A stretch of DNA of 64,000 nt from Cryobacterium sp. M96 (GCF_002929845.1 NZ_PJJS01000048.1:1-64000); one strand, 5' to 3'; shown: positions 29,873 through 39,666, counted from the stretch's first letter. Made by a program: numbers and translations. Notes: generated by a model not told the origin, from the letters alone.

Positions 29873-32535
29873 AGCGCGTCACGTTCGCCCCGAAGAACGC
29901 GCTCTGGGCCCGCGCCGGCGCCAGCGGAATCGTCGTCGGTCTGCTGGTCGGCGTGGGTGTCGCCGCGCTCGGCTCCCTGGTTCCCTCTGCAGCATCCGCT
30001 GACACGTCGACCGCGGTCACGGTCGCGTCGAGGGGCTACGACCCGGACGTCGCCACCGCCCCCTTCCCCGACCTCAAGGTCACCGTGTCCCAAACCGAGG
30101 ACCTCGTTTCCCAGGGGATCGTCGTCAACTGGAGCGGAGGCAAGAAGTCCGAGCGGCCCGATGGCAGTTCGGGAGGTCAGGACTTCCTCCAGATCGCGCA
30201 GTGCTGGGGAGACGACCCGACGGATTCCAGCCGCCCGGATCGCACGACCTGCCAGTACGGCGGCTTCCCTGGCAAGGCCGCGTCCACCCGCGACACCGCG
30301 GTCAGCCAGGACCAGGTGGCCCGGCAGGACGCGCAGTACACATCTCCCGCCAACGGGTTCACCATTCCGGCGTTCACCGCGATTCCCTACCGCGCATCCA
30401 CGGGCGGTTCGATCTCGTCGGTGTTCGCCGACTCGGCCAACGTTCTCACGCATCATGTCGTGGATCCCCTGACGGGCCTCGTGCAGAAGGCCACCGGTTC
30501 GCCGTCCGACACCGGGGTCACATTGCCCGACGGCATCTCCGGCGTTGACCTGGCCACCAACGAGTTTTACACCCAGTACACGACGAATGAGGTGCCCTGG
30601 GCCGGATCGAGCGACAGTGGCGACGGCTCCGTCAAATTCGAGGTGCAGACCGCGATGCAGTCCCCGGGCCTGGGCTGTGGCACACCCGTGACCGCCGCGG
30701 ACGGCTCTATCTCCGGAAAATCCTGCTGGCTCGTGGTCATCCCGCGCGGAAAAAGCGACGCGGGGGAGTCCTACATCACCAAGTCCGGCCTGCTGTGGGA
30801 CTCCTGGAAGCACAGTGTGGCCGTCAAGCTGGACTTCAAGCCCATCGGCCAGCGCTGCGCCATCGGCTCGGCCGAGAAGCAGCTCTCCGGAAGCGAACTG
30901 GTCGCCGCGGCGATCGGGTCATGGCAACCCAAAGTGTGCACCGGTGCGGCGGGTTCCTCTTTCGCGCTCAGCATCGGCAACGAGGAGGACGCGCTTGCCG
31001 CGGCGAGCCTCACGACACCCAGCCCGCTGGCTCTCACCTCACGTCCCCTGCAAACCGACAGGGTCGATCCCGTCGCATACGCACCGATCGCCCTCAGCGG
31101 CGTCGCAGTTTCGTTCTCCATCGACCGCCGGGTGAAACCGGTTGGCGCAGTTCCCCAGGAATACAAGGCCAGGAATACCGAGGCGTTCACGTCACTGAAC
31201 CTCACGCCTCGCCTGGTCGCCAAGCTCCTCACTAATTCGTATCTCGACTCACTGCCTTCCGGGGCGCCGGCCACGTCGGACTCCCTCAAGTTCTTCGGCT
31301 ACACCGACTCCGCGAACCCTGGCGCGAACGCGCGCAACCTCATGGTCGACCCCGATTTTCTGGCGGTCAACGACGATGAGTGGAAGTACCAGGACCTGAC
31401 CGGGCCGTCCCTGGGAGACATGCTCCTTCCCTCCGGGAGATCCGACGAGGCCCAGCAACTGTGGCGTTACGTCCTTTCCGACCCCGCCGCCGTCGATTTC
31501 CTGAACGGAACGCCCGACACGTGGGGAATGAAAGTCAACCCCTGGTCGTCCACCAATGCCGCTGTCAACCCGTCCGGGACGGCCATGACGATTCCCCGCA
31601 CGAATTTTCCGAAGGCTGATCCACTGGAGCGGCCCGCGGCCGCTGCCGGCACCGGAACAACGGCAGTGAGCCTGGTCACCTGGCGCCCCTACACCAGCGA
31701 CTTCGAGAGCGGCGCGTATCTCACCCTGCGCGGCGACGGGCAGGAGCTCGGCGACTGGAACCCCACCAGCGTCCCGCCGAAGTTCGGCAAGAGCGTGCGC
31801 AGCCTGGTGGGCAACCAGCGCGTGCTTGGCGTCACCACCGCAGCCGCGGCCGCTCGCTACCAAACGGTGACGGCGTCATTGCAGAACTCAGCGGGCTCGT
31901 TCGTGGCGCCATCGCCGGAGTCCATGCTCGCGGCCTCCGCCGCCATGGTGCCGACCAGCACAAACCCCAAGGTGCTCGAATACGACCCGGCGAACCCAAG
32001 CGCCAAGGCTGCCGCCACAGCGTACCCAATGACGATGCCGGTCTATGCCGCGTTGAATCCGCTGCAAACGGATGCCGCCCAGAGGGCCATCTACGCCAAC
32101 CTGATCCGGTACGCGGTGGTGGCAGGCCAGGTACCTGGGACGGAGATCGGGCAGCTGCCGCGCGGCTACACCCCGCTCCCGAAGAGCTGGGTGGACCAGG
32201 CGCTCGCCGCCGCGACCGCAATCGAACAGGGCGGCAGCCCGGTCGTAGCAATGGCCATGCCCGAGACTGCCCCTGCGGTCGACAGGCCGGCCTATGTGCC
32301 GACCCCGTCAACCTACGGTCCGGCAGAGTTCCAGGCTCAAGCCGCGCCGGTGGTGGCCGACGCCGCGGTCGACCCGGCCGCGACGGGCACCGTCGTCGAC
32401 CCCTTGGTGGCGAGACCGACGCCCGCGGACCCGGTCATGGGACCGGTACGCGCGGCGGTGCCGGCCGGGCTGCTCTCCGGCCTGCTCGCCGCCTGCGGCG
32501 TCCCCTTTATTTCGCGCGTTCGGAGACGATCCTGA
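29869..32535 (+). CDS. Giant membrane-anchored PstS-like surface protein
   Basis: An 888-residue exported protein of no firmly recognised family. The signal peptide ends near residue 44 (SAASA). Scattered PstS-like elements suggest an expanded type-2 binding fold: YAPIALSGVAVSFSID, LNLTPRLVAKLLTNSYLDSL, and near the C-terminus MTMPVYAALNPLQ plus RGYTPLPKSWVDQALAAA. It ends in a hydrophobic helix (PAGLLSGLLAACGVPFISRV) and Arg tail. Several Cys residues (QCWGD, RTTCQYGG, GLGCGTP, KSCWLVV) may form disulfides outside the cell. The GTG at 29869 overlaps the preceding stop. The function is inferred from context only: phosphate or phospho-compound capture. Confidence 0.72.
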   Translation: MKRVTFAPKNALWARAGASGIVVGLLVGVGVAALGSLVPSAASADTSTAVTVASRGYDPDVATAPFPDLKVTVSQTEDLVSQGIVVNWSGGKKSERPDGSSGGQDFLQIAQCWGDDPTDSSRPDRTTCQYGGFPGKAASTRDTAVSQDQVARQDAQYTSPANGFTIPAFTAIPYRASTGGSISSVFADSANVLTHHVVDPLTGLVQKATGSPSDTGVTLPDGISGVDLATNEFYTQYTTNEVPWAGSSDSGDGSVKFEVQTAMQSPGLGCGTPVTAADGSISGKSCWLVVIPRGKSDAGESYITKSGLLWDSWKHSVAVKLDFKPIGQRCAIGSAEKQLSGSELVAAAIGSWQPKVCTGAAGSSFALSIGNEEDALAAASLTTPSPLALTSRPLQTDRVDPVAYAPIALSGVAVSFSIDRRVKPVGAVPQEYKARNTEAFTSLNLTPRLVAKLLTNSYLDSLPSGAPATSDSLKFFGYTDSANPGANARNLMVDPDFLAVNDDEWKYQDLTGPSLGDMLLPSGRSDEAQQLWRYVLSDPAAVDFLNGTPDTWGMKVNPWSSTNAAVNPSGTAMTIPRTNFPKADPLERPAAAAGTGTTAVSLVTWRPYTSDFESGAYLTLRGDGQELGDWNPTSVPPKFGKSVRSLVGNQRVLGVTTAAAAARYQTVTASLQNSAGSFVAPSPESMLAASAAMVPTSTNPKVLEYDPANPSAKAAATAYPMTMPVYAALNPLQTDAAQRAIYANLIRYAVVAGQVPGTEIGQLPRGYTPLPKSWVDQALAAATAIEQGGSPVVAMAMPETAPAVDRPAYVPTPSTYGPAEFQAQAAPVVADAAVDPAATGTVVDPLVARPTPADPVMGPVRAAVPAGLLSGLLAACGVPFISRVRRRS

Positions 32536-32645
32536 TGCGCGCCCAACGTGACGCTTCGCGCGGGTTCCCCGCTTCGGACCGTAGCGCTGAGACAAGAGGG
32601 ACCCATCCGGATCCGTCTCCTGCATCACCCACGAAAGGCACCCCA

Positions 32646-33737
32646 GTGAACACCAAGAAGGCTCTTGCGCTCTGCGCAACTGTCGGCGTGGCCATCTCCG
32701 GCCTTGTCATCGTCAGCCCGGCTAACGCCGAGCCCGTCTCGAACAGCTACTCCATCGTCGGCTCCGACACCCTCGAGGACGTCGTCAGCGCCCTGGCCAA
32801 CGGTTCGGGCCTTTCGGGCGCGTCGGTTCGTTCGACAGCCAACGGAAACAGCATCGGCTCGTTCGACGCGACCGGCACCCCGTTCATCACGACGAAGTCC
32901 TCCGGTGTGCGTTTCGGTCGCCCGAATGGCTCAAGCGACGGGCGCACGGCCCTTCTCCGTTCCATTGACGGCGCCCCGTACACGTCCGGAACCGTCGGCG
33001 CGCCCGCGGGCGTCGTCATCACGGGGCAGATCGACATCGCCCGTTCGTCCGGATCAGGCACGGTCGACCCGGCAGGTAGCCTGATCCAGGTGCCTTTCGG
33101 TCGCGACGCGATCGCCTACGCGTATGACAGCGCTTCGACGGCAGCCGGCATCGGTACCATCGACACCGCGACCATGACGAGTCTTTACACCTGCAGCGTC
33201 ACCACCCTCGGCGGAGTGAAGGTCACACCGGTCATCCCGCAGGCCGGTTCCGGAACGCGCAAGGACTTCATGTCCAAAATCGGCGTCACGGATTCGACCC
33301 TGGGTTCGTGTGTCACCGTGGGTCAGGAGCACGACGCCTCTGACCTGGGTATCAACACTGTCGCGCCTATGTCGGTGTCCCGCTGGGTCGCCATGAACAC
33401 TGGTGCGAGCTTCCCCAAGAAGAAGGACACCACGGTCCTGGGCTCCCTGGTCGCAGGCACCACCCCCGTGACAGGCACCGGCACCTCGATGGCCCCGGTG
33501 GCCGCCTACTACGCCGACTCTCGTTGGGGACGCGACACGTACCTCGTTGTTCAGTACGCACGAGTTGACCCGACGAATGCCGCATATGACTCGACTCTGG
33601 CCGACCTGCTCGATCCGACAAAAAGCGCCAGCCTGACGAACTCCCAGACGACTTTTGCCGCCAAAGCCGGTTCGTTGAAGAAAAAATTCGGCATTCTCGC
33701 ACCCTCGACCACCACCGCCGTTCGAATCTCCAAGTGA
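32646..33737 (+). CDS. Secreted PstS-like periplasmic-binding-fold protein
   Basis: A 363-residue exported protein. The signal peptide ends at PANA near residue 28, with no lipobox and no C-terminal anchor. Binding-fold motifs are YSIVGSDTLEDVVSALANG at the start and an anion-loop-like QAGSGTRKDFMSKIGV in the second lobe. The GTG at 32646 has AAAGG 7-8 bases upstream; a frame opening at 32535 would add 37 residues without a signal peptide. Unanchored, it could be released or bound to its neighbours. This is the third PstS-like protein in the island. Ligand unknown, phosphate likely. Confidence 0.78.
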   Translation: MNTKKALALCATVGVAISGLVIVSPANAEPVSNSYSIVGSDTLEDVVSALANGSGLSGASVRSTANGNSIGSFDATGTPFITTKSSGVRFGRPNGSSDGRTALLRSIDGAPYTSGTVGAPAGVVITGQIDIARSSGSGTVDPAGSLIQVPFGRDAIAYAYDSASTAAGIGTIDTATMTSLYTCSVTTLGGVKVTPVIPQAGSGTRKDFMSKIGVTDSTLGSCVTVGQEHDASDLGINTVAPMSVSRWVAMNTGASFPKKKDTTVLGSLVAGTTPVTGTGTSMAPVAAYYADSRWGRDTYLVVQYARVDPTNAAYDSTLADLLDPTKSASLTNSQTTFAAKAGSLKKKFGILAPSTTTAVRISK

Positions 33738-33766
33738 CCTCCGCCCAAGAACAGGACTGTAAATAA

Positions 33767-34639
33767 ATGAAGATCAACAAGAAGTCGTGTCTCGTCGCCG
33801 CCGGCGTCGTTTCGCTCGCTCTGGTCGCCGGAGCCACGGCCGCGGCGAGTGCCGCGACAGCCGCAACGCAGACGAATGGTTCTGCCGCTCCCGTCTACAT
33901 GTACGACACGGATGCCGTCCAGAAGTCGGACGGCTACGTCTGGGGCTGGAAGGAGGACCTCTTCGGCTCCTCCACTCAGGGCGACATCAACGGCGAGTTC
34001 ACCTGCCCGGCGAACTCAACGAATATCTTCGCCTTCCTGGCCACCCCCGGAACCGAAAACACCGTCCTCACCTGGAAGGCGTACGCGCCCCTCGCGTTCA
34101 ACGGAGCGACACGCAACGTGCTCAACCCGACCCTCGCGCCGATCTCGCTCATCAATAACTCCCAGACTGCGGCCAGGAACGCCGGCGGCAACTACAGCCT
34201 GGGCCTCGCGTGCACGATGAACTCTGGTGTCACAGTGACCGCCGCCTTCTACCGTACGATCAGCGTCGTTCCGGTCACCGGCGCCTTCACGTTCCTGCCG
34301 CAGGCCGATGTGCCGGTGACGCCGACGCCGACTCCGACTCCGACTCCGACGCCGACCGCGACTTCGACGCCGACCGCGACGCCGACGCCGACTGTGACGC
34401 CGACGCCGACCGCGACGCCGGCTGCGGTTCCTGCTGTGACGCCGGGCCTCAACTCCGGCTCGTCGGGCAACCCGGCGTCTGGCTCGTCAGAGCGCGTTGC
34501 CGCAGCGACGAAGGCCGACAAGGAGCTCGCGTCGACCGGAACCGCCAACACCCTTCCGCTGCTGGCTTCGGGCATGCTCGCCCTCGCGGCCGGGGCCGGC
34601 GTGATTATCGCGCGTCGCTTCCGCCGCGCTGACAAGTAG
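33767..34639 (+). CDS. LASTG cell-wall-sorted surface protein with Thr/Pro stalk
   Basis: A 290-residue protein with a signal peptide of about 30 residues and a unique ectodomain (about 35-185) with two Cys. A stalk of TPTP repeats (about 185-225) is encoded by a hexamer-like CCGACG/CCGACT repeat. The sorting signal is LASTG at 254-258, followed by a hydrophobic helix and RRFRR tail. LAXTG is the motif recognised by class E sortases. The stalk is a plausible O-mannosylation target. The ectodomain matches no family I recognise. A strong terminator follows the stop, closing the first transcription unit of the island. Confidence 0.8.
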   Translation: MKINKKSCLVAAGVVSLALVAGATAAASAATAATQTNGSAAPVYMYDTDAVQKSDGYVWGWKEDLFGSSTQGDINGEFTCPANSTNIFAFLATPGTENTVLTWKAYAPLAFNGATRNVLNPTLAPISLINNSQTAARNAGGNYSLGLACTMNSGVTVTAAFYRTISVVPVTGAFTFLPQADVPVTPTPTPTPTPTPTATSTPTATPTPTVTPTPTATPAAVPAVTPGLNSGSSGNPASGSSERVAAATKADKELASTGTANTLPLLASGMLALAAGAGVIIARRFRRADK

Positions 34640-34652
34640 GCAGCACACCGTA

Positions 34653-34689
34653 CGTCCGAAGGCCACGGGACGAGTTGTCCCGTGGCCTT
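34653..34689 (+). terminator. Strong hairpin dividing the phosphate island
   Basis: CCGAAGGCCACGGGAC (34653-34668) pairs perfectly with GTCCCGTGGCCTTCGG (34674-34689) around a 5-nt loop. No long T-run follows. It lies 13 bp after the LASTG gene and separates it from the three distal genes. Confidence 0.8.
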
Positions 34690-34807
34690 CGGGCGTTCGT
34701 CGGCGTCTATGCGTCTGTTGAGTCGATGCATTGGTGCTCGCGGGCGAGATCGCGTTTCCCCGTCGTTTGCTCTGCGTCCAGCATGCCGAAACCTGGAATG
34801 GACTAAC

Positions 34808-35443
34808 TTGATTGTGCTCACATCCACTGCCCCGCCCCGCCTGACGGCCGTGACCCTCATCGCAATGTCCTTGATTTGCGGGCTTGCCGGGCTCACCGCG
34901 ACCCCCGCGAGCGCCGAGGCTGCCACGAATGGGCCTAGCGGTATGAGCGGGGAGCCGACGAACATCCACGATTTCTTCTATGTCAGCGGGCTCACCGTGC
35001 TACCCGCTCCGCAGATCGGGCCGGAAGGTGGGGACCTGACCCTGGAGTTCACGATGAAGAACGTCAGCACCGCCCCGATCACCTCGAGCCTCCGGTTCTG
35101 GCTCGACAATGCGATCAACCTGCCCGTCCAGACGCTCGACACGGTCGAGGTTGCCAACCTCGCACCGGGGGAGACACGCACCATGAGGGCAACCTTTGAA
35201 GATGTCGGCCAGTGGACCTTCTTCCGAGGCCACGTGACGATGACTCCGCCCGTGGACATCGCTGGCACGGCTCTCTGGTCGCTGACCCGCGACTCGTTCA
35301 CGCTCATCCTGCCGTGGTTCCTCACGGCGATGCTCGTGCTCCTGGCAGCGCTCGTCCTGGCGGTGCGCCAGTTGCTTCGGCTCCGCCGGTCGCGACGCCC
35401 ACTGCCCGACCTCGCACTCGGCTACGGGCCGGTCACATCGTGA
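34808..35443 (+). CDS. Small exported protein with one C-terminal membrane anchor
   Basis: About 211 residues. A signal peptide ends near PASAEA. A single beta-rich ectodomain of about 120 residues follows (LTLEFTMKNVSTAPITSSL, LAPGETRTMRATF), reminiscent of CARDB or DUF916-type Ig folds. Then come a transmembrane helix (LILPWFLTAMLVLLAALVLA) and an Arg-rich cytosolic tail. The start is uncertain: TTG at 34808 (GGA 10 bases upstream) or GTG at 34814. Earlier in-frame starts fall inside the terminator hairpin. Its stop overlaps the GTG of the pseudosortase gene, so the two are co-translated and perhaps partners. Confidence 0.7.
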   Translation: MIVLTSTAPPRLTAVTLIAMSLICGLAGLTATPASAEAATNGPSGMSGEPTNIHDFFYVSGLTVLPAPQIGPEGGDLTLEFTMKNVSTAPITSSLRFWLDNAINLPVQTLDTVEVANLAPGETRTMRATFEDVGQWTFFRGHVTMTPPVDIAGTALWSLTRDSFTLILPWFLTAMLVLLAALVLAVRQLLRLRRSRRPLPDLALGYGPVTS

Positions 35444-36372
35444 CGGTTGCCACAACGCTCCGGCGACCGAAGCTGCCAACGCCGCCGCGGCGCATGCCCG
35501 TGCCCCCGCGCCCATTCGTGGTGCTGAGCGCACGCGAGCAGGCCATCCGCACCACGCTCACGATCGTTGCCGTGCTCATCTTCGGCTTTCTCGCCAACCT
35601 CACGATTTTCGGCCAAGTGCAGCACTTCGTCTCGCAGCAGCAGCTGACGAACTCGCTGCGAGCAGAGCTCGCTCAGGGCACGGCCCCGGTCAGCGAGGGC
35701 ACCGTGGAGCAGGTTCTGCTCGAGGCCGGAGCCCCAGTGGCGCTGATCGACATTCCCTCGATCGGGGTGCACGAGGTGGTCGTCGAAGGAACCGACTCCG
35801 GTACCCTGCGTGCCGGACCGGGCCACCGCCGCGATACCGTGTTGCCGGGCCAGGCCGGCTACAGCGTCATCATGGGCCGCGCCGCTGCCTACGGCGGCCC
35901 TTTCGCCCGACTGCAGGAGTTACGACCGGGGCAGCAGTTCACCGTCATCACCGGGCAGGGCCGTCAGGAATTCTCCGTTCTCGGCGTTCGGTACGCGGGT
36001 GACCCCATGCCGGCTCCCCTCGGCGCGGGGAAGAGCCGCCTGATCCTCGTGACGGCTCGCGGCCCCGCGTTTGTGCCGAGCGGGATCGCCCGGGTGGATG
36101 CTGAGCTCGTTTCGGAAACGAAACCGGCGGGCGTCCGAGCGACCACATTCGTGACCCTGCCTGCCGTCGACCGGGAGCTCGCCACTGACACCAGAACGGT
36201 GTGGGCGCTTGTGTTCGCCTTGCAGTTCCTGCTGCTGGTCGAGCTTGCCGCCGTGTGGGCCTATCGACGCGTCGGCCTCCGCAAAACCTGGACGGTTTTC
36301 CTCCCCGTCGTCACCGTGGGCGGCCTGTTCGTGGCCGACCAGGTGGTGCGCCTGCTTCCGAACCTGCTGTAG
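35440..36372 (+). CDS. Class E sortase homologue lacking catalytic His and Cys (pseudosortase)
   Basis: A 310-residue membrane protein. One helix lies near residues 33-55, then a sortase fold, then two further helices at the C-terminus, which ordinary class E sortases lack. The fold is clear: IDIPSIGVHEVVVEGT, LRAGPGHRRDTVLPGQAGY, YGGPFARLQELRPGQ. Where active enzymes read GHR before the YGxPF stretch, this one reads MGRAAAYGGPF, so the His position is Arg147 (35878-35880, CGC). Where they read TLxTC, it reads LILVTARG, so the Cys position is Ala206 (36055-36057, GCT). An Arg fitting the third catalytic residue remains (Arg218). It cannot act as a transpeptidase by the known mechanism. It may bind sorting signals or organise the complex. 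Confidence 0.85.
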   Translation: MTVATTLRRPKLPTPPRRMPVPPRPFVVLSAREQAIRTTLTIVAVLIFGFLANLTIFGQVQHFVSQQQLTNSLRAELAQGTAPVSEGTVEQVLLEAGAPVALIDIPSIGVHEVVVEGTDSGTLRAGPGHRRDTVLPGQAGYSVIMGRAAAYGGPFARLQELRPGQQFTVITGQGRQEFSVLGVRYAGDPMPAPLGAGKSRLILVTARGPAFVPSGIARVDAELVSETKPAGVRATTFVTLPAVDRELATDTRTVWALVFALQFLLLVELAAVWAYRRVGLRKTWTVFLPVVTVGGLFVADQVVRLLPNLL

Positions 36373-36377
36373 AAACG

Positions 36378-37370
<993 letters not shown>

Positions 37371-37457
37371 CGATCGGCGGCCTGGGATCTGAGAACCGGC
37401 CGGAAACTGGGGGTCAGCTTTTCCCCTCCGGGCCGCCTGGCCGAATTACACTGAAGC

Positions 37458-38978
37458 ATGACTTCCGCTGGCTATGCCGAGATCGAGCGCACTTTCGACG
37501 TCAACCCGGCGACGACGCTGCCGCCCCTGCACGACCTGCCGGGCGTCACCCACGTGGAGCCGCCCGTCGAGCACCACCTCGATGCCCTCTACTACGACAG
37601 CATCGACTTGGTCCTCGCCAGCCGGCGGCTGACCCTGCGCCGCCGCACCGGGGGAGTCGACGCCGGCTGGCACCTCAAGCTCCCGGTCGCCGTTGACGAG
37701 CGTCGCGAGATTCGGGAGCCGCTGGGCGAGCACCCGGAGCACATCCCGGAGGCCATCCTCAACCTTGTGCGCGCGGTGCTCCGCGGCCGCACACTGGTGC
37801 CCGTGGTGCGGCTGCGCACCCGACGCACGGTGCACGAACTCGTCGGCGAGGACGACCAGGTGCTCGCCGAGGTGTGCGACGACGAGGTGCAGGCCGACCG
37901 GCTCGCGCCGGAGCCGCTCAGCCAGACCTGGCGGGAATGGGAGGTCGAGCTCGTGCACGGCTCCCGCGACCTGCTCGACGCCGCCCAGGTGCGGCTCGCG
38001 TCGGTCGGCGTGGAGCCATCCGGAACCCCGTCCAAACTTGCCCGCGCCCTCGGCGACGCTCTGCCGCCCTTCGTCACGGTCCCAGTACCTCGGCCGACCC
38101 GCAAGAGCTCCGCCGGTGCCGTGCTGCTGAAGTACGTGCACGAACAGGTGCGGGCGATCGGCACTCAGGATGCCCGGGTCCGAGAGAACGACGTGGACGG
38201 CGTGCACCGGATGCGCGTGGCCACCCGCCGCCTGCGCTCGGTCCTGTCCACTTACCGGGACTGTCTGGACACCGCGGTCACCGGGCCTCTCCGCAACGAG
38301 CTGCGCTGGCTGGCCGGCTCGCTCGGCGCCGCCCGGGACGCGGAGGTGATCCGGCAGCGCCTCGCCCACCGGCTCGGGCAGGAACTGGCCGAACTCGTCG
38401 TGGGTCCGCTGACGGAGCGCATCGACGAACATTTCGCGGCGGTCATCCGGGGTGCCTGCAGCCAGACCCTCGCCGCCCTCGACTCCGAGCGGTACTTCCG
38501 GCTGCTCGACACACTCGACGCCGTGCTGGCCGCCCCGCCGCTGCTCCCTCCGGCGGACAAGCCCGCGAGCATCGTCATCCCCGAACTGATCCGCGCGGAC
38601 TGGAAGCGGCTGCGCGCATCCGTTTTCCTGGCGCAAGGCACCCCGTCGGGCGCTGTGCGCGACGAGGCGCTGCACGAGGCGCGCAAACGGGCCAAGCAGC
38701 TGCGCTACGCGGCCGAGACGGCCACGCCGCTGCGGCGCAGCCGAGCGGTGCGGCTCGTGGCCGCGGCCCGGCAGGTGCAGGACACCCTCGGCGACCATCA
38801 GGACAGCGTCGTCGCCCGGGAGAAGCTGCTCCGGCTCGGCATGGCCGCGTACCTGCAGGGTGAGAACGCCTTCAGCTACGGTCGGCTGCACGCCGTGGAA
38901 CAGAACGGGGCCGCCGCCGTGGAGGCGCGTTTCTTCCGCACCTGGCGGGACTTTCCCAAGGCCTCGATCGCGAAATAA
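37458..38978 (+). CDS. CYTH and CHAD domain protein
   Basis: A 506-residue cytosolic protein. The N-terminal CYTH domain (about 1-200) begins EIERTFDV, the ExExK-like signature of triphosphate tunnel metalloenzymes, with RRLTLRRRTGG and DAGWHLKLPV on later strands. The C-terminal CHAD domain (about 215-500) is helical and His-rich (VDGVHRMRVATRRLRSVL). CHAD domains bind inorganic polyphosphate, so placement right after the phosphate island suggests phosphate or polyphosphate metabolism (inference). A TACACT box ends 5 nt before the ATG. It converges with the MarR gene with one base between stops. Confidence 0.9.
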   Translation: MTSAGYAEIERTFDVNPATTLPPLHDLPGVTHVEPPVEHHLDALYYDSIDLVLASRRLTLRRRTGGVDAGWHLKLPVAVDERREIREPLGEHPEHIPEAILNLVRAVLRGRTLVPVVRLRTRRTVHELVGEDDQVLAEVCDDEVQADRLAPEPLSQTWREWEVELVHGSRDLLDAAQVRLASVGVEPSGTPSKLARALGDALPPFVTVPVPRPTRKSSAGAVLLKYVHEQVRAIGTQDARVRENDVDGVHRMRVATRRLRSVLSTYRDCLDTAVTGPLRNELRWLAGSLGAARDAEVIRQRLAHRLGQELAELVVGPLTERIDEHFAAVIRGACSQTLAALDSERYFRLLDTLDAVLAAPPLLPPADKPASIVIPELIRADWKRLRASVFLAQGTPSGAVRDEALHEARKRAKQLRYAAETATPLRRSRAVRLVAAARQVQDTLGDHQDSVVAREKLLRLGMAAYLQGENAFSYGRLHAVEQNGAAAVEARFFRTWRDFPKASIAK

Positions 38979-38979
38979 C

Positions 38980-39471
38980 TCAGTCGAAGCCGAGGCTGAG
39001 CTTGCGCAGCAGGGTCGCGAGACCGGCCTGCTCGCTCGGCGACAGCATGGCGAGCAATTCGGCCTCGGCGTCGACCAGCCGGGTGATGGCGGCATCCACC
39101 CGGGTGAGCCCGGCCGGGTTCATCCCCACGAAAATGCCGCGTCCGTCATTGGGGTCCGTGCGCCGGGTGACCAGCCCGCGCTCGACGAGCCGGTCGATCC
39201 GGTTGGTCATCGTGCCGCTGGAGACCAGCGTCTGCTGCAGCAGGGCCTTCGGGCTCAGCTCGTAGGGTGCCCCCGCGCGGCGCAGCGCCGAGAGCACGTC
39301 GAACTCCCAGGAGTCCAACTCTGAGCGGGAGAACGCGGTGCGGCGGGCGCGGTCCAGGTGCTTGGACAGACGGGCCACGCGCGACAGCACCTGAAGCGGT
39401 GCGAAGTCGAGGTCGGGCCGTTCGCGCAGCCAGGCGTCAACGATCCGGTCGACTTCGTCATGTGCGGGCAT
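38980..39471 (-). CDS. MarR family transcriptional regulator
   Basis: A 163-residue winged-helix regulator with long dimerisation helices at both ends. LSPKALLQQTLVSSGTMTNRI is the recognition-helix region, and GLVTRRTDPNDGRGIFVGM is the classic MarR wing (DxRxxxV-like). The ATG at 39471 is preferred over one 8 codons earlier because a GATAAT box (minus strand, 39478-39483) ends 6 nt before it. The effector and targets are not evident; the divergent neighbour is tRNA-Gln. Confidence 0.88.
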   Translation of the reverse strand: MPAHDEVDRIVDAWLRERPDLDFAPLQVLSRVARLSKHLDRARRTAFSRSELDSWEFDVLSALRRAGAPYELSPKALLQQTLVSSGTMTNRIDRLVERGLVTRRTDPNDGRGIFVGMNPAGLTRVDAAITRLVDAEAELLAMLSPSEQAGLATLLRKLSLGFD

Positions 39472-39594
39472 CCGTCTATTATCCCGCTCGGGCACGCCAA
39501 CCGGCGCAGGAGCGCGTCCCAGGAGCGCCGGGGCGCGCTATCGGCGCGATATCTGGCAGACTTGTCACCGTTGGTCGACCCGCGGTCGACGAAT

Positions 39595-39666
39595 TCCGCC
39601 GTGGTGTAATGGCAGCACGACAGCCTTTGGAGCTGTTAGGTCTAGGTTCGAGTCCTGGCGGCGGAG
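39595..39666 (+). tRNA. tRNA-Gln (anticodon TTG)
   Basis: The acceptor stem TCCGCCG (39595-39601) pairs with CGGCGGA (39659-39665). The anticodon arm is ACAGC-CTTTGGA-GCTGT with anticodon TTG at 39627-39629, and the T-arm is present (GTTCGAGTC). CCA is not encoded. It lies 62 bp before glmU. Confidence 0.95.

Noticed and set aside
34320-34435. Short-period repeat as a CRISPR-like array
   Set aside because: It is an in-frame hexamer-type repeat coding for the Thr/Pro stalk, with no spacers and no cas genes.
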